A DNA stretch of 64,000 bases from Pseudomonadota bacterium (GTDB taxonomy: Bacteria > Pseudomonadota > Alphaproteobacteria > Rhizobiales > Aestuariivirgaceae): NCBI GenBank assembly GCA_020161855.1, contig JAIUNJ010000001.1, positions 62,001-126,000 on the forward strand, in the 5' to 3' direction. Positions within the stretch are counted from its first letter, which is position 1; each line of letters opens with the position of its first letter. The position numbers were made by a program, and so were the translations under genes. Positions 15,509 to 29,374 of the stretch are shown piece after piece. The notes below the pieces were generated by a model. That model searched no databases, was not told the DNA's origin, and saw only the letters and a list, made by a program, of their open reading frames with translations.

Positions 15509-18259
15509 CTAGCCTGCCGGTCTCGCCGCCAGCATTTCGTCGGGGGCGATCACCCGCATCATGCCCACCTCGATCTGCTTGATGCGTGTGGGCGAGTCCA
15601 CTTTCGCGCCGGTCAGGTCGGTCACATAGAAAACGTCCACCGCCTTTTCGCCGAAGGTGGTGATATGCGCCGAGGCGATGTTGAGGTTGAGATGGAACAG
15701 GCCATCCGTAAGCGCATGAAGCAGACCGATACGGTCCATGGCGTTGATCTCGATCACCGTGAACTTGTTCGACGATGAATTGTCGATCAGCACACGCGGC
15801 TCAACCGTGAAGGCTGCCGCCCGGCTGGCGGGCCTTCTCACCTGGGCGATGGCGTCACGCAATTTCACCTGGCCACGCAGCACCTTGCGGATCATGTCGC
15901 ATACGCGCTCGGCCCGCCGCGCCTCGTCTTCCTCCTCGGGAAATTCCCGCTGCAGCAGGATGGTATCGAGCGCCATGCCATCGGTGGTGGTGAAGATCTG
16001 CGCGCCGACGATATTGGCATTGGCTGCCGTGCAGGCGCCAAAGATCAGGGCCAGCAGGCGCGGATGGTCCGGTGCGTAAACGGTGATTTCGGTGATGGCG
16101 GCAAAGCGGTCGGTCTTGATGCCGGTCCCGATTTCACCAGTGCTCGTCGCGGCGATGATGGCCTCATGGCGTTCCTGGCGTTCGGCCGACACGGTGAGCC
16201 AATAGGCGTCATAATGTTTGGTTGCGATCCGGCTGCGGTCCGCGGCATCGATCTGCGGGAGGCGTGCAAAGAAGGCGTCCTGCGCCTCGGCGACACGCTC
16301 TTTCCGTGTTGTCGCCGTATGGCCACCGGTGATCACCGGCTCCGCCTCAGCATAGAGCGTGCGCAGCAGTTGCCCCTTCCAGCCATTCCACACACCCGGC
16401 CCCACGGCCCGGGTGTCTGCCACGGTCAGGATCACCAGCAGCTTCAGGCGCTCGGGCGATTGCACGATTGCCGTGAAGTCGAGGATTGTCTTGTAGTCGT
16501 TGAGATCGCGCATCTGCGCCGTCTCGCTCATCAGCAGATGCCAGCGTACCAGCCAGGCGACGGTTTCGGTCTCCGCAGGTTCGAGGCCCAGCCGCGGGCA
16601 CAGGCTCAGGGCAATCTGCTCACCGACGATCGAGTGATGCTCGCGCCGGCCCTTGCCGATGTCGTGGATGAGGGCCGCGACATAGAGGGCGCGCCGCGAC
16701 TTCAGCGTCGGGAACAGCGAGAAGGACAGCGGATGATCGCCGGAGAGCGTGCCCTGTTCGATCTTGTAGAGCAGGCCCACGGTGCGCAGCAGGTGCTCAT
16801 CGACCGTATAGTGATGATACATGTTGAACTGCATCATGCCGACGACGCGGCCAAACTCGGGGATGAAGCGGCCGAGCACGCCCGCCTCGTTCACCATGCG
16901 CAGCACGGTTTCGGGATCGCCGCTTTCGGTGAGGATCTCGACAAAGAGACGGTTTGCGATCGGGTCACTGCGCAGGCGGTCGTCAATCAGGCGCAACGAG
17001 CGGTGAATGAGTTTCAGCGCATCCGGATGGATCTCGATGCCACGGTCGCTCGCCACCTTGAAAATGCGGATGAGATTGACCGGGTCGCGTTCGAAGACAC
17101 TGGAGGCACCCACCGTGAGGCGGCCCAGATCCATGCTGAAATCACCGAGATCGGCAACGCCCGGTGTGCGGCGCGTGAACAGGTTGGTGATGTGGCGCGC
17201 CAGCGACGGCGCGTCCTTCAGATGTTTCGCCTCGAGCGAGGCACAGAAGATGCGGGTCAGGTCGCCCACTTCCTTGGCGATGAGGAAGTAGTGGCGCATG
17301 AAGCGCTCCACATGCCTGAGGCCGGCGTGGCCCTTGTAGCCCAGGCGCTCCGCCAGCTCACTCTGCCGGTCAAAGCTGATCTTGTCCTCGCCGCGCTTGG
17401 CAATGAAGTGCAGGTGGCAGCGCACAGTCCAGAGAAAATCCTCGCATTTCTGGAAGCGCTTGAGTTCGGCCTGGGAGAAGGCCCCCTTCTCTGCCAGTTC
17501 CTCGGGCGTCGGCGTGTCGTAGATGAACTTGGCGATCCAGAAGAGCGTGTGCAGGTCGCGCAGGCCGCCCTTGCCGTCCTTGATGTCGGGCTCGACCGCA
17601 TAGCGGCTTTCGCCGGATTTCAGATGGCGGTTGTCGCGCTCGGCCAGCTTCTCGGTCACGAATTTCTTGGCGCTGGTGCGCACGATCGTCTTGCGGAACT
17701 CGGTGCTCAATGCATCGGAAAGATATTTCGCACCGCAGATGTGCCGCGCCTCAAGCATGGCCGTCAGGATGGTGTTGTCGGTCTTGGCGAGCTTGATACA
17801 GTCGTCGATGGTCCGCGTGGCATGGCCGACCTTCTGGCGGGCGTCCCACAAAGCATAAAGCAGGAACTCGACCACCCGCTTGGAGCGCTCGTCTTCCTTG
17901 GCAGGCGTCAGGAACAGGAGATCGATGTCGGAGCCCGGTGCAAGCGTGCCGCGGCCATAGCCGCCGACGGCGATCACCGCCATGTCGGGCATGTCGTTGC
18001 CCGGGAAGACCTTGCGGGCCGCAAACTCGAACAGCGTTGCGATGATCGCGTCCTCGGCCTTGGCCAGGCGCATGGCGCAGACCGTGCCCTTGCCGTCCTT
18101 GAGCAGGAGCTTTTCGGCAGCGTCATGAATATCGACCAGGGCATTGCGGATCAGGCCGGAAGCCTGGGCGCGCAGGGCCAGGATATCCTTGTTGCTGCTG
18201 CCCAGAGGCAGCTTCACAAGTTCCGCGGCAAAGGCCTTCACGTCAAAGATACTGGTCAC
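15509..18259 (-). CDS. glnD: [Protein-PII] uridylyltransferase/uridylyl-removing enzyme
   Basis: GlnD senses glutamine and adds or removes UMP on PII proteins, controlling nitrogen assimilation. Domains in order: nucleotidyltransferase with [20 protein letters not shown] (about residues 97-117, catalytic GG...D.D), a helical linker, an HD hydrolase domain with [15 protein letters not shown] near 490-505, and two C-terminal ACT domains ([20 protein letters not shown] and [20 protein letters not shown]) that bind glutamine. At 916 residues it is normal length. It starts with GTG at 18259, overlapping the mutS stop by four bases (GTGA), so translation is coupled to mutS. Confidence 0.97.
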   Translation of the reverse strand: MTSIFDVKAFAAELVKLPLGSSNKDILALRAQASGLIRNALVDIHDAAEKLLLKDGKGTVCAMRLAKAEDAIIATLFEFAARKVFPGNDMPDMAVIAVGGYGRGTLAPGSDIDLLFLTPAKEDERSKRVVEFLLYALWDARQKVGHATRTIDDCIKLAKTDNTILTAMLEARHICGAKYLSDALSTEFRKTIVRTSAKKFVTEKLAERDNRHLKSGESRYAVEPDIKDGKGGLRDLHTLFWIAKFIYDTPTPEELAEKGAFSQAELKRFQKCEDFLWTVRCHLHFIAKRGEDKISFDRQSELAERLGYKGHAGLRHVERFMRHYFLIAKEVGDLTRIFCASLEAKHLKDAPSLARHITNLFTRRTPGVADLGDFSMDLGRLTVGASSVFERDPVNLIRIFKVASDRGIEIHPDALKLIHRSLRLIDDRLRSDPIANRLFVEILTESGDPETVLRMVNEAGVLGRFIPEFGRVVGMMQFNMYHHYTVDEHLLRTVGLLYKIEQGTLSGDHPLSFSLFPTLKSRRALYVAALIHDIGKGRREHHSIVGEQIALSLCPRLGLEPAETETVAWLVRWHLLMSETAQMRDLNDYKTILDFTAIVQSPERLKLLVILTVADTRAVGPGVWNGWKGQLLRTLYAEAEPVITGGHTATTRKERVAEAQDAFFARLPQIDAADRSRIATKHYDAYWLTVSAERQERHEAIIAATSTGEIGTGIKTDRFAAITEITVYAPDHPRLLALIFGACTAANANIVGAQIFTTTDGMALDTILLQREFPEEEDEARRAERVCDMIRKVLRGQVKLRDAIAQVRRPASRAAAFTVEPRVLIDNSSSNKFTVIEINAMDRIGLLHALTDGLFHLNLNIASAHITTFGEKAVDVFYVTDLTGAKVDSPTRIKQIEVGMMRVIAPDEMLAARPAG

Positions 18260-20973
18260 GGCGCCTCGTCTTTGGCCAGCCGCGCCAGTTCATAGGCAAG
18301 ATCGAGGGCTGCACGCGGCGTCAGGCCATCTACATCGACCATCTTCAGGCGTTCGCGGAGCAGGTCGGGCCGGGGCTCGGCTGCAGGTCGTGCAGAAAAC
18401 AGAGGCAAATCATCCACCAGTTGAACAGGCCCCTGACGGTCGCGGTTCTTCTCGAGCTTCGCCAGGACAGTTGCGGCGCGCGATACAACAGCAGGCGGCA
18501 GTCCTGCAAGCTTGGCGACCTGGATACCATAGGACCGGTCGGCGCTGCCCTCGGCCACCTCATGCAGGAAGATGATGTCGCCCTTCCATTCCCGTACCTT
18601 CATGGTGGCGCAGTTGAGCCCGTCGAGCTTGCCCGCCAGTGCTGTCAGTTCATGATAATGCGTGGCGAAGAGGCCGCGCGCGTGATTGTGCTCGTGCAGA
18701 TATTCAAGCGTGGCCCAGGCGATGGAGAGGCCATCGAAGGTGGCCGTGCCGCGCCCGATCTCGTCGAGGATTACAAGCGAGCGTTCGCTGGCCTGATTGA
18801 GGATCGCCGCCGTCTCCACCATCTCAACCATGAAGGTCGAGCGGCCACGGGCCAGATCGTCGGCGGCGCCGACGCGGCTGAAGATGCGGTCGGCAACGCC
18901 GATATGAGCTTCTTCGGCCGGCACGAAGCTGCCGGTCTGCGCCATGATGGCGATCAGGGCATTCTGCCGGAGGAACGTTGACTTACCCGCCATGTTGGGG
19001 CCGGTCAGCAGCCAGAGCCTTTTCCTGTCGGCGCTGAGATCACAGGAATTGGGCTGGAAGGCCCGGGCCCCCTGTTCGCTGAGAGCCGCCTCCACCACCG
19101 GATGGCGGCCGTTTCGGATGCGGAACGACAGCGAGCGGTCGACCACGGGCCGCACATAGCGCAGCTCACGGGCCAGCGCGGCAAAGCCCGCATAGACATC
19201 CAATTCCGCGAGCGCCGCAGCGATTGCAGAAATGCGCGCCAGTTCGACATTCACCTTGGCGAGAAAATCCTGGAAATGCTCGAGCTCCAGGGCGAGGGCG
19301 CGGGCCCCGGCATTGGTGATCTTCTCTTCCAGTTCCCCCAGCTCCGCCGTGGTGAAGCGAACCGCGCTGGCGATGGTCTGGCGGTGGATGAAGTGCCTTT
19401 CGGTGTCGGCTGCCTTCATCTGCTCGGCCTGCTGAGCCGTTACCTCGATGAAATAGCCCAATACATTGTTGTGCTTGATCTTGAGGGCCTTGATGCCGCT
19501 CACATCGGCGTAGCGCGCCTGCAACGCCGCAACCACCTGCCGTGTGTCGTCGCGGAGTTTCCGGCCTTCATCGAGCTCGGCACGGAAGCCTGGGGCGATG
19601 AAACCGCCGTCGCGGGCAAGCAGCGGCAATTCTGGAGCCAGCGCGCGCGCCAATTCATCAAGCAGGGCCTGCGGCACATCACGAAGCTGTGCCACCAGCC
19701 GCAACAGGCCTTCCGGCAGGGCCACAAGGCCGTCGCGGCGCTGCAACCGCGCGGCCAGCTTCAGCGCTGCGGCAAGACCATCGCGCAAGGCCGCGAGATC
19801 ACGCGGTCCGCCGCGGTTGCCGGAGAGACGCGCCAGAGCACGCTCCATATCCGGTGCGCCACGGAGATGGTCCTGAACATCCTGTGCCAGATCCGGCTCG
19901 CCATGGAAGAGCGCAACGCAATCGAGCCTGCCGTTGATCGCGTCGGGATCGGCGAGCGGCCGCTGCAGCATGTCGGCAAGCAGGCGGCTGCCGGCTGACG
20001 TCACGGTGCGGGTGAGCACGGCAAGGAGGCTGCCCTTGCGCTCGCCCGAAAGTGTCCGCGACAATTCCAGATTGGCCCGCGTCGCAGCGTCGATGACCAG
20101 GCCCTGTTCCGGCTCCTCGCGGACGGGCGGGCGCAGATAGGGAAGCTGCCCCACCTGGGTCAGGCTGATGTAGTCGAGCAAGGCGCCCAGTGCCGAGACA
20201 TCGGCACGCGTGAAATTGCCAAGGGCATCGAGTGTCTGCAGGCGGAAATGCGCCTTCAGGCGCTCCTCGCCTGCGGCTGAATCAAAGCGGCTCAGCGGCA
20301 GGGGCGACAGGGCCGCGCCGGACGACGCCAGAAGCTGTGACAGCGCGGCGTCATCAAGGAGCCTGTCAGGCACCAGCAGTTCAGATGCCGCGATGCGAGC
20401 CAGATCGGCTGCGAGCCGGGCCTGCGTGGTCGGCGAGACCTGGAAGCTTCCTGCCGATATGTCTGACCAGGCAATCGCCATGGCGCCGCCGCCAAGCACG
20501 GCAAGGGCCGCAAGATGATTGCGCGCCGCAGCATCGAGCAGCGCGTCCTCGGTGAGCGTGCCGGGCGTCACCAGGCGCACGACATCGCGCCGGACAACAG
20601 ACTTCGAGCCTCGCTTCTTTGCCTCGGCGGGATCTTCCATCTGCTCGCAGATGGCCACACGCTGGCCGGAGCGAATGAGTTTCTGCAGATAGTGCTCGGC
20701 AGCGTGGATGGGCACGCCACACATCGGGATATCCTCGCCGAGGTGTTTGCCGCGCTTGGTCAGCGCGATGCCGAGCACGCCTGCGGCAATTTCGGCATCC
20801 TTGAAGAACAGCTCGTAGAAATCACCCATGCGGTAAAACAGCAGGGCGTCACCGTGCTGTCGCTTGATCTCGAGATACTGCGCCATCATGGGCGTGGCGC
20901 CCTGTTCGGCCTCGCCCGCTCCCGCCATGGAATTCTGCGGATTCTGCCCGTGCATGAGGCCCATATCAGCCAT
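18256..20973 (-). CDS. mutS: DNA mismatch repair protein MutS
   Basis: MutS recognises mismatches and recruits MutL. Mismatch-binding domain I starts at [28 protein letters not shown] with the Phe-x-Glu element (FYELF). The ATPase has Walker [12 protein letters not shown] and Walker [21 protein letters not shown], followed by a helix-turn-helix dimerisation end. The frame extends to an ATG at 21033, but the conserved protein begins only about residue 48 of that longest form. I use the ATG at 20973; ATGs at 20955 and 20928 are also possible, and no ribosome-binding site decides. It is divergent from maeB, and the longest forms of the two would overlap. Confidence 0.95.
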   Translation of the reverse strand: MADMGLMHGQNPQNSMAGAGEAEQGATPMMAQYLEIKRQHGDALLFYRMGDFYELFFKDAEIAAGVLGIALTKRGKHLGEDIPMCGVPIHAAEHYLQKLIRSGQRVAICEQMEDPAEAKKRGSKSVVRRDVVRLVTPGTLTEDALLDAAARNHLAALAVLGGGAMAIAWSDISAGSFQVSPTTQARLAADLARIAASELLVPDRLLDDAALSQLLASSGAALSPLPLSRFDSAAGEERLKAHFRLQTLDALGNFTRADVSALGALLDYISLTQVGQLPYLRPPVREEPEQGLVIDAATRANLELSRTLSGERKGSLLAVLTRTVTSAGSRLLADMLQRPLADPDAINGRLDCVALFHGEPDLAQDVQDHLRGAPDMERALARLSGNRGGPRDLAALRDGLAAALKLAARLQRRDGLVALPEGLLRLVAQLRDVPQALLDELARALAPELPLLARDGGFIAPGFRAELDEGRKLRDDTRQVVAALQARYADVSGIKALKIKHNNVLGYFIEVTAQQAEQMKAADTERHFIHRQTIASAVRFTTAELGELEEKITNAGARALALELEHFQDFLAKVNVELARISAIAAALAELDVYAGFAALARELRYVRPVVDRSLSFRIRNGRHPVVEAALSEQGARAFQPNSCDLSADRKRLWLLTGPNMAGKSTFLRQNALIAIMAQTGSFVPAEEAHIGVADRIFSRVGAADDLARGRSTFMVEMVETAAILNQASERSLVILDEIGRGTATFDGLSIAWATLEYLHEHNHARGLFATHYHELTALAGKLDGLNCATMKVREWKGDIIFLHEVAEGSADRSYGIQVAKLAGLPPAVVSRAATVLAKLEKNRDRQGPVQLVDDLPLFSARPAAEPRPDLLRERLKMVDVDGLTPRAALDLAYELARLAKDEAP

Positions 20974-21057
20974 TTGGGCAGGCCTGTCACGTGCGTTTTG
21001 ACGCCGCTTGTGGACTGCTCTATGGCTCATCACCCCAAAAGCACTGGAACGTCATCG

Positions 21058-23346
<2,289 letters not shown>

Positions 23347-23349
23347 GCG

Positions 23350-24138
23350 TCAGCCGGCGGGTGCGCCGAAATGGGCGAAGTAGCGCGGGTTGATCTGCGC
23401 GACCGGCAGGATGATGAAGACGTCGACCGTGTCGAAGGCGCGGTCGACATAGGCATCTTCCGCCACTGAGCAGCCGAGCCCCAGGTAGCCGCGCACCAGC
23501 GGCGGCATGATCCGCAGCGCCTTACGCAGATCAGCACCCGCCGCTTCGTCCTCGACCATGGGAATGCCGAGCCCGGGCAGCGCCCTGACCTGCCAGTCTT
23601 CGCTCGCCTTGCAGTGGGTGCCAAGAAACTGCAGCACCGGCCTGTGCCGGGCCACATCGGTTCCCTCGAGGCTGGCGCAGCCGATCATCACATCAATGCT
23701 GTGCTGGCGCACATAGTCCCAGATGCCCTGCCAGAGGAGCCCGATCACCGGCATGGCGCGATACTCAGCGAGCACGCAGGAACGCCCCAGTTCAAGAAAG
23801 CGCAAGTCCTTCTTGCGGGCGAGAAGCGGCGACAGCGCAAATTCCTGCGCCGAATAGAAGCCTCCGTGCTGCTCGGCTATCTCCTGGCGCAACAGCCGGT
23901 AGGTGCCGACGAGCGCGTCATCGCCACCCGGCCCCTGCTCATTGGCCTGGCGGAAGACCAGCAGATGATCGCTGAAGGCATCGAAACGGTCCATGTCGCG
24001 GTCGCAGCCCGGTTCGGGTGCGGCACGATTGCGCTCACGATAGAAGACGTCGAAACGCAGCCGCTGGGCGGCTTCGATTTCGGCCTCGCTTTGCGCGAGC
24101 CTCGTATAGAGTTTCGGCTTTGGTGCATTCATCAGCAT
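23350..24138 (-). CDS. olsB: Ornithine/amino-acid N-acyltransferase (OlsB-like GNAT)
   Basis: A 262-residue member of the acetyltransferase group that includes OlsB, which makes N-acyl-ornithine from ornithine and 3-hydroxyacyl-ACP, the first step of ornithine lipid synthesis. Family features are AQRLRFDVFYRER near residue 25, the acidic DRDMDRFDAFSDHLLVF, DLRFLELGRSCVLAEYR near 110-127 and PPLVRGYLGLGCSVAEDAYVDRAFDTVDVFIILP at the end. The partner acyltransferase gene olsA is not in the window, so the specific substrate is inferred from the family. It is convergent with maeB (3-bp gap) and lies downstream of the hybrid kinase on the same strand. The second ATG, 6 bp inside, is an equally possible start. 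Confidence 0.82.
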   Translation of the reverse strand: MLMNAPKPKLYTRLAQSEAEIEAAQRLRFDVFYRERNRAAPEPGCDRDMDRFDAFSDHLLVFRQANEQGPGGDDALVGTYRLLRQEIAEQHGGFYSAQEFALSPLLARKKDLRFLELGRSCVLAEYRAMPVIGLLWQGIWDYVRQHSIDVMIGCASLEGTDVARHRPVLQFLGTHCKASEDWQVRALPGLGIPMVEDEAAGADLRKALRIMPPLVRGYLGLGCSVAEDAYVDRAFDTVDVFIILPVAQINPRYFAHFGAPAG

Positions 24139-24187
24139 GTGGGTCTTGTGTGACCACTATCTGACAATCTGATGAAGATGCCAACCT

Positions 24188-26017
24188 TCAGGCGGCCTTG
24201 CGCGCTGTCAGCCGGTTGAGGGCTTCCTCGAGATCCTGCAGGTCGTAAGGCTTGGCGAGATGATCATCCATGCCTGAGGTGATGCAGGCGGCAATGGCCT
24301 CGGGTCGCGTGTTGGCGGTCAACGCGAGAATCGGCACGCGCGCACCATCGCCGCGCTCTGTTTCACGCTGCCGGATGGCCTGCGATGTTTCCGGTCCGCT
24401 CAGGCCGGGCATTTCCATGTCGAGCAGCAGGATGTCGAAGCGATGGCCCGCCCTCAGTTCGGCGAGGGCAGCGGCACCGGACTCGACCACCACCACCTTG
24501 TGGCCGCGCCGTTCCAGCATGGTGCGGGCAACGAAGGCGTTGACCGGCGTGTCGTCGGCCAGCAGCACACGCAGCTTGCGGGCGGCCGGCGGCGGTGCCG
24601 CCTTGTCGCGCATGCGGCGTTCGGTATTTTTCAGTGCGGCGGTATCGGCGCGCGCCAGCCGCTCCGTCAGGGTGCTGCGGCGGATCGGGCGCAGCAGATA
24701 GCCGGTGACCGGCTTCTGCAGGAGATCGCGCAGGGGCCGCCGCTCTTCCGGCGTCAGCAGAACCCAGATCTGCGGCAGAGGCGCGTTGGGGGCAAGGCGC
24801 TGCGCCAGCGGCAGTAGCGCCTGGGCCGCAGCAGGATCGCAGATCAGGTTGCTGCCAGCATCGGCCAGCAGGGCTTCGTCACGCGCCGACGAGATGGCCA
24901 CGCGGGCGCCGAGATCTTCAAGCGCCTGGCGCACATGGCGGGCGATGAAACTGTCGCTCAGCAGCAACACATAGGAGCGCCCGGCAAGCGGCCTTGCCAC
25001 ATCCTCAGCCGCCTCTCCGGCTGCGAGGCCCGGCAAGCAGGCAATGAAAACCGTGCCCTTGCCCGGCTCGCTCTCGACCTCAAGGCTGCCGCCAAGACCT
25101 AGGACGATCTCACGGCTGATGAAAAGACCAAGGCCCGTGCCGCCAAACCTGCGGGCGGTATCGCCGTTGGCCTGGGCATAGGCGTCGAAAATGCGGGCGC
25201 GTTCGCCGTCGCTCATGCCGATGCCGGTGTCGCTCACACGGATCACCAGCGCGTCATCGCTGCCACGCAGGGCCTCGATATGAACGCCGCCACTCTGCGT
25301 GAACTTGATGGCATTGCCCGCCAGGTTGAAAAGCAGCTGGCGCAGCTGTGTGCCGCTGCCATGAATGTAATGCGGCAGGGCGGGATCGACACGGCAGGCA
25401 ATGTCGATGCCCTTGGCCTGGGCGCGCGGGCTCAGGAGCTCGGTGACGTTTTCGATGAGAGCGGCAAGTTCGATGTCGCGCGCTTCACCGGTGTCGAGTG
25501 CCTCCGACTTGGCGCCGTCGAGGATTTCATCGATGAAGGACAGAAGTGTGCGCCCCGAACCATGGGCCATGGTAGAATAGTTGCGCTGCTCGGGCGTCAG
25601 CTCGGTTTCCAGCAGGATGCCGAGCATGCCGATGACACCGTTGAGCGGCGTGCGGATTTCATGGGTCATGGTGGCGAGAAGCTGGGTCTTCTCCTGAGCC
25701 GCTTCCTCGGCGCGGCTGCGGGAGCGCTCGGCCTCCTGCAGGCCGGCCTTCAGGCTGAGAAGCTTCTCGAACAGCGTGCGGCGAAGCAGCAGATGGCCAA
25801 GGCCGGTCAGCGCCAGGCTTCCCGCAACGATGACAAGCGCTGCAGGCACTGGCGCATCGCGCAGCAGCCACCACTGCGCCATCGAAAGCAGGGCCGCCAT
25901 CAGCAGGCCCTGCGTCACCACCACAAGTGTCACGAAGGCCAGGCGGTCACGCCTGGCCCCTGAATTGCGGACAATCACACGGATGATGTCCTCGAGCTTG
26001 CCCAGAATGCGGTTCAT
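24188..26017 (-). CDS. Membrane-bound hybrid sensor histidine kinase
   Basis: A 609-residue kinase. Two membrane helices at about 27-47 and 57-77 with almost no periplasmic loop suggest that it senses a membrane or cytoplasmic signal. A short coiled coil ([20 protein letters not shown]) leads to the HisKA domain with phospho-accepting His in [16 protein letters not shown] (about 118). The HATPase has the N box [19 protein letters not shown] and [15 protein letters not shown] second, degenerate receiver-like stretch (about 345-455) lacks the acidic pair (LLLSDS). The C-terminal receiver is complete: LLADDTPVN, phospho-acceptor Asp in [13 protein letters not shown], and Lys in LAKPYD. The partner output is unknown; no response-regulator gene is adjacent. 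Confidence 0.9.
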   Translation of the reverse strand: MNRILGKLEDIIRVIVRNSGARRDRLAFVTLVVVTQGLLMAALLSMAQWWLLRDAPVPAALVIVAGSLALTGLGHLLLRRTLFEKLLSLKAGLQEAERSRSRAEEAAQEKTQLLATMTHEIRTPLNGVIGMLGILLETELTPEQRNYSTMAHGSGRTLLSFIDEILDGAKSEALDTGEARDIELAALIENVTELLSPRAQAKGIDIACRVDPALPHYIHGSGTQLRQLLFNLAGNAIKFTQSGGVHIEALRGSDDALVIRVSDTGIGMSDGERARIFDAYAQANGDTARRFGGTGLGLFISREIVLGLGGSLEVESEPGKGTVFIACLPGLAAGEAAEDVARPLAGRSYVLLLSDSFIARHVRQALEDLGARVAISSARDEALLADAGSNLICDPAAAQALLPLAQRLAPNAPLPQIWVLLTPEERRPLRDLLQKPVTGYLLRPIRRSTLTERLARADTAALKNTERRMRDKAAPPPAARKLRVLLADDTPVNAFVARTMLERRGHKVVVVESGAAALAELRAGHRFDILLLDMEMPGLSGPETSQAIRQRETERGDGARVPILALTANTRPEAIAACITSGMDDHLAKPYDLQDLEEALNRLTARKAA

Positions 26018-26121
26018 GGCCGTGGTGGGGATATCCTTTGGAGCCCCCTTCTAGACCAGGCATGCTGCCGAAAACTAAAGCCGCCGCCGCCTTCTGGCAG
26101 ATGGGTTAACCCGGTCTTACT

Positions 26122-27654
26122 TCAGGCAGCGGCGCGCAGGCCGGCAGGCTTCTGGCGGTAGCTCAGGGCCTCGGCGAGGTGCAGCCGCGAAATGCCCTCG
26201 CGGCCATCGAGATCGGCAATGGTGCGGGCGACGCGCAAGACACGATGAAAGCCACGGGCCGACAGGTTCATCGCCTCGGCGGCATCCCGCATCAGGGCGT
26301 TGCCCGGCTCATCGAGGCGGGCGATCTCCTCCAGCACCGCACCATCGGCCTCGGCATTGCTTCGCAGATGGGCAAGTCCCAGTGCCGCGAAGCGCTGGCG
26401 CTGGCGTTCCCGCGCCGCTGCCACGCGGCGGGCCACGTCGGCGCTCTTCTCCTTGGGCGGCGGCAGGGTGAGATCGGCGGCCCGCACCGCCGCAAGCTCG
26501 ATCTGCAGGTCCATGCGGTCGAGCAGCGGGCCGGAGATGCGCGCCTGATAGTCGGCAGCACAGCGTGGGCCCTGCCGGCACTGGTGCCCGGGCTCGCCCG
26601 CCATCCCGCACTTGCAGGGGTTCATGGCGGCGACAAGCTGGAAGCGCGCCGGATAGGTGACGTGATAGTTGGCGCGCGCCACCAGGGCCTCGCCTGTCTC
26701 CATGGGCTGGCGCAGGGCCTCCAGCACGCGCGGCTGGAACTCCGGCAGTTCATCAAGGAAGAGCACGCCATGATGGGCCAGCGCCATCTCGCCGGGTCTT
26801 GCCCGCAAGCCGCCGCCCACCAGCGCCGGCATGGAGGCCGAATGATGCGGGGCGCGGAACGGCCTCGCCTGTGACAGCTGGCCGTCCTTCAACTCGCCCG
26901 AGAGCGAGGCGATCATCGAGACATCCAGCATCTCGCGCGGCTGCATCGGCGGCAGGATCGAGGGCAGGCGCTGCGCCAGCATGGATTTGCCCGCACCGGG
27001 CGGGCCAACAAGAAGCAGGTGGTGGCAACCGGCCGCCGCCACTTCGAGGGCGCGCTTGGCCGCCTCCTGTCCCTTGATGTCGGCAAGGTCCGGCAGGTTT
27101 CCGGCAGCGGGCAACAGCCGCGCCTTGGGGCGGCCCAGCACCTGCGTGCCCTTCACGTGGTTGATAAGCTGGATCAGTGTTTCGGGTGCCAGGATATCGA
27201 TCTCCTCACCCGCCCAGGCCGCCTCGGCGCCCGAGGCCCGGGGGCAGATCAGGCCCAGGTCGCGCAGCTGTGCCGTCATCGCCGCAGGCAAGGCGCCCGA
27301 CACCGGCAGGAGGCTGCCGTCGAGAGAGAGTTCGCCCATCACCACGAAGCGCGACAGAAAATCCGGCGGGACCACGCCGAGCGCACTCAGCAGCGCAAGA
27401 GCGATGGGAAGATCATAGTGGCTTCCCTCCTTGGGCAGATCGGCGGGCGAGAGATTGACCACGAGGCGCTTGCCCGGAAGGGCGAGGCCGATGGCATGAA
27501 GGGCGGCGCGCACGCGTTCGCGGCTCTCCGCGACGGCCTTGTCCGGCAGGCCCACGACGATGAAATTGGGTTGCCCGCCCACGAACTGCGCCTGGCACTC
27601 CACCAGAACACCCTCGATGCCCTGAAAGGCAATGGTCGAAACCCGCGAAGTCAT
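26122..27654 (-). CDS. comM: ComM/YifB-family magnesium-chelatase-like AAA+ ATPase
   Basis: A 510-residue protein of the ComM family, hexameric helicases that promote branch migration when transformed DNA is integrated. The N-terminal Lon-like domain has LVECQAQFVGGQPNFIVVGLPDKAV and VNLSPADLPKEGSHYDLPIAL. The AAA+ module has Walker A LLLVGPPGAGKSMLAQRL near 215-232, Walker B GVLFLDELPEF, and an intervening cysteine cluster (MNPCKCGMAGEPGHQCRQGPRC) typical of the family. The C-terminal domain ends with RGFHRVLRVARTIADLDG. It is a single gene, 83 bp before the HAD gene. A role in natural transformation cannot be inferred from presence alone, as the gene is widespread. Confidence 0.95.
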   Translation of the reverse strand: MTSRVSTIAFQGIEGVLVECQAQFVGGQPNFIVVGLPDKAVAESRERVRAALHAIGLALPGKRLVVNLSPADLPKEGSHYDLPIALALLSALGVVPPDFLSRFVVMGELSLDGSLLPVSGALPAAMTAQLRDLGLICPRASGAEAAWAGEEIDILAPETLIQLINHVKGTQVLGRPKARLLPAAGNLPDLADIKGQEAAKRALEVAAAGCHHLLLVGPPGAGKSMLAQRLPSILPPMQPREMLDVSMIASLSGELKDGQLSQARPFRAPHHSASMPALVGGGLRARPGEMALAHHGVLFLDELPEFQPRVLEALRQPMETGEALVARANYHVTYPARFQLVAAMNPCKCGMAGEPGHQCRQGPRCAADYQARISGPLLDRMDLQIELAAVRAADLTLPPPKEKSADVARRVAAARERQRQRFAALGLAHLRSNAEADGAVLEEIARLDEPGNALMRDAAEAMNLSARGFHRVLRVARTIADLDGREGISRLHLAEALSYRQKPAGLRAAA

Positions 27655-27737
27655 GTGTCCGTTCCCCGCCCCGTTGCAGGGAAGACGTCAGGCACAGGCC
27701 AATCCGTCGATCAAGAACAAAAAAGGAACGACCTACT

Positions 27738-28436
27738 TTAAGCCAGCGTCTTCACCACCTCGATCACGCCGCGCAGGTCCTTGACCTCGAAATAGCGCGG
27801 CGTACCCGGCGGAACGTCCTCGTGCTCATGATCCCAGAGAATGTCGAAGGGCACATAGACGCCGAAGCCGCCGGCATGGATCATGGGCAGCACGTCGGAG
27901 CGGATGGAGTTGCCTGCCATCAGCGTGCGTTCCACCTTGCCGCCGTGGCGGCGGCAGATTTTCTCATAGGTCGCGGACTTCTTGTCGGAGACGATCTCAA
28001 CGCCCTCGAAGAAATGCGCCAGCCCGGAGGCCAGCACCTTGCGCTCCTGGTGATGCAGGTCGCCCTTGGTGACGAGCAGCAGACGGTGTTCCGCCGCGAG
28101 CGCCTTCAGCGTCTCCTCTACGTGAGGCAGAAGCTCGATCTCGTGATCGAGCATGCTGCGGCCCATGGCGATGAGTTTCGACACCGTGGCGGAATCAACA
28201 GCGCCACCCGAAATCTCGATCGCCGTCTCGATCATCGAAAGCGTGAAACTCTTCACCCCAAAGCCATAGAGCCCGAGATTGCGCTTCTCCGCTTCCATCA
28301 GGCGCGCGGTGGCCGTGTCAGCCGCCATGTGATGGGAGAACATCTCGCCGAAGCGCTTCTCGGCAGCTTCGAAGTGGATGAGATTGTGCCAGAGCGTGTC
28401 GTCGGCGTCGAAGGCAATGAGATCGAGTCCGCTCAC
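27738..28436 (-). CDS. HAD-family hydrolase
   Basis: A 232-residue HAD phosphatase-type enzyme. Motif I is [10 protein letters not shown] (catalytic Asp at about 9 and 11), with motif II in LLLVTKGD near 118 and a C-terminal motif in [26 protein letters not shown] (motif IV has NSIRSD where many relatives have GDS..D). The cap between 20 and 90 is helical, as in the YjjG/phosphoglycolate phosphatase type. Substrate unknown. Last gene of a six-gene minus-strand operon, overlapping gshB by 4 bp (ATGA). Its neighbours suggest no specific pathway. Confidence 0.88.
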   Translation of the reverse strand: MSGLDLIAFDADDTLWHNLIHFEAAEKRFGEMFSHHMAADTATARLMEAEKRNLGLYGFGVKSFTLSMIETAIEISGGAVDSATVSKLIAMGRSMLDHEIELLPHVEETLKALAAEHRLLLVTKGDLHHQERKVLASGLAHFFEGVEIVSDKKSATYEKICRRHGGKVERTLMAGNSIRSDVLPMIHAGGFGVYVPFDILWDHEHEDVPPGTPRYFEVKDLRGVIEVVKTLA

Positions 28437-29371
28437 CGCCTCGCCTCGATCGCATCCCAGATCAGCGCCGCGATGTCGGCGCCGCCGAAGCGCTTCACCT
28501 GGCGGATGCCGGTCGGCGAGGTGACGTTGATCTCGGTCATCATGTCCCCGATCACGTCGATGCCGGTGAAGATGAGGCCGCGCTTCTTGAGGTCAGGGCC
28601 CAGCGCCTCGCAGATCTCGTGTTCGCGTTTGGTCAGCGTCGCCGGTTCGGCGCGCCCGCCCACATGCATGTTGGAGCGGTTGTCGTGGTGGGCCGGCACG
28701 CGGTTGATGGCGCCCGCCACCTTGCCGTCCACGAGGATGATGCGCTTGTCGCCGGCGCGCACGGCGGGAAGATAGCGCTGGGCGATGATGGGCTCGCGGT
28801 TCAGCTGCGCGAACATCTCAAGCAGTGAGTTGAAATTCTGGTCGTCGCGGTGGGTGCGGAAGATGCCAGCGCCGCCATTGCCATAGAGCGGCTTGAGGAT
28901 GATCTCGCCGTGCTCGTGACGGAATTCGGCGATCTCCTCGGGGCTGCGGCTGATGAGCGTCGGCGGCATGAACTGCGCATAGTTCAGGATGAAGAGCTTT
29001 TCCGGCGCATTGCGCACCTCGGCCGGATCATTGACCACCAGCACCTTGGGGTGGATGCGTTCGAGGAGATGTGTAGCGGTGATATAGGCCATGTCGAAGG
29101 GCGGATCCTGGCGCATGAGGATCACATCGAAGCCGCCGAGGTCAACGCGCCGCCGCTCGCCGAGAGTAACGTGATTGCCCTTCTCGTCGCGCACCACGGC
29201 ATCCTCGCCATGAGCGAAGAGCTTGCCGTCGCGATAGGCCAGGGCATTCACATGATAATGGAACAGGCTGTGGCCCCGGGCCTGTGCCTCCAGCATCAGG
29301 GCAAATGTCGAATCCCCCGCGATATCGATCGCCGCGACCGGGTCCATCTGGACCGCCACCTTGAGCTTCAT
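28433..29371 (-). CDS. gshB: Glutathione synthetase
   Basis: Joins gamma-glutamylcysteine and glycine with ATP. The 312-residue ATP-grasp enzyme begins [34 protein letters not shown], the standard GshB opening, and contains [21 protein letters not shown], the glycine-rich loop [13 protein letters not shown], and the C-terminal [17 protein letters not shown]. Normal length. It starts 3 bp after the yraN stop and its stop overlaps the HAD start, so it is embedded in the operon. Confidence 0.97.
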   Translation of the reverse strand: MKLKVAVQMDPVAAIDIAGDSTFALMLEAQARGHSLFHYHVNALAYRDGKLFAHGEDAVVRDEKGNHVTLGERRRVDLGGFDVILMRQDPPFDMAYITATHLLERIHPKVLVVNDPAEVRNAPEKLFILNYAQFMPPTLISRSPEEIAEFRHEHGEIILKPLYGNGGAGIFRTHRDDQNFNSLLEMFAQLNREPIIAQRYLPAVRAGDKRIILVDGKVAGAINRVPAHHDNRSNMHVGGRAEPATLTKREHEICEALGPDLKKRGLIFTGIDVIGDMMTEINVTSPTGIRQVKRFGGADIAALIWDAIEARR

Positions 29372-29374
29372 GAT

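Noticed and set aside
15116-15778. Long plus-strand frames opposite murJ and glnD (also 16064-18295)
   Set aside because: Antisense shadows of well-identified genes in GC-rich DNA; their translations have no domain character and are rich in Arg, His and Gln.
26103-26112. GGGTTAACCC palindrome between comM and the hybrid kinase
   Set aside because: Ten bases are too short to stand out, and the position after a stop and far from any start gives no function.
24188-27654. A natural-transformation locus based on comM
   Set aside because: comM is widespread in non-competent bacteria and no other competence gene is present here.
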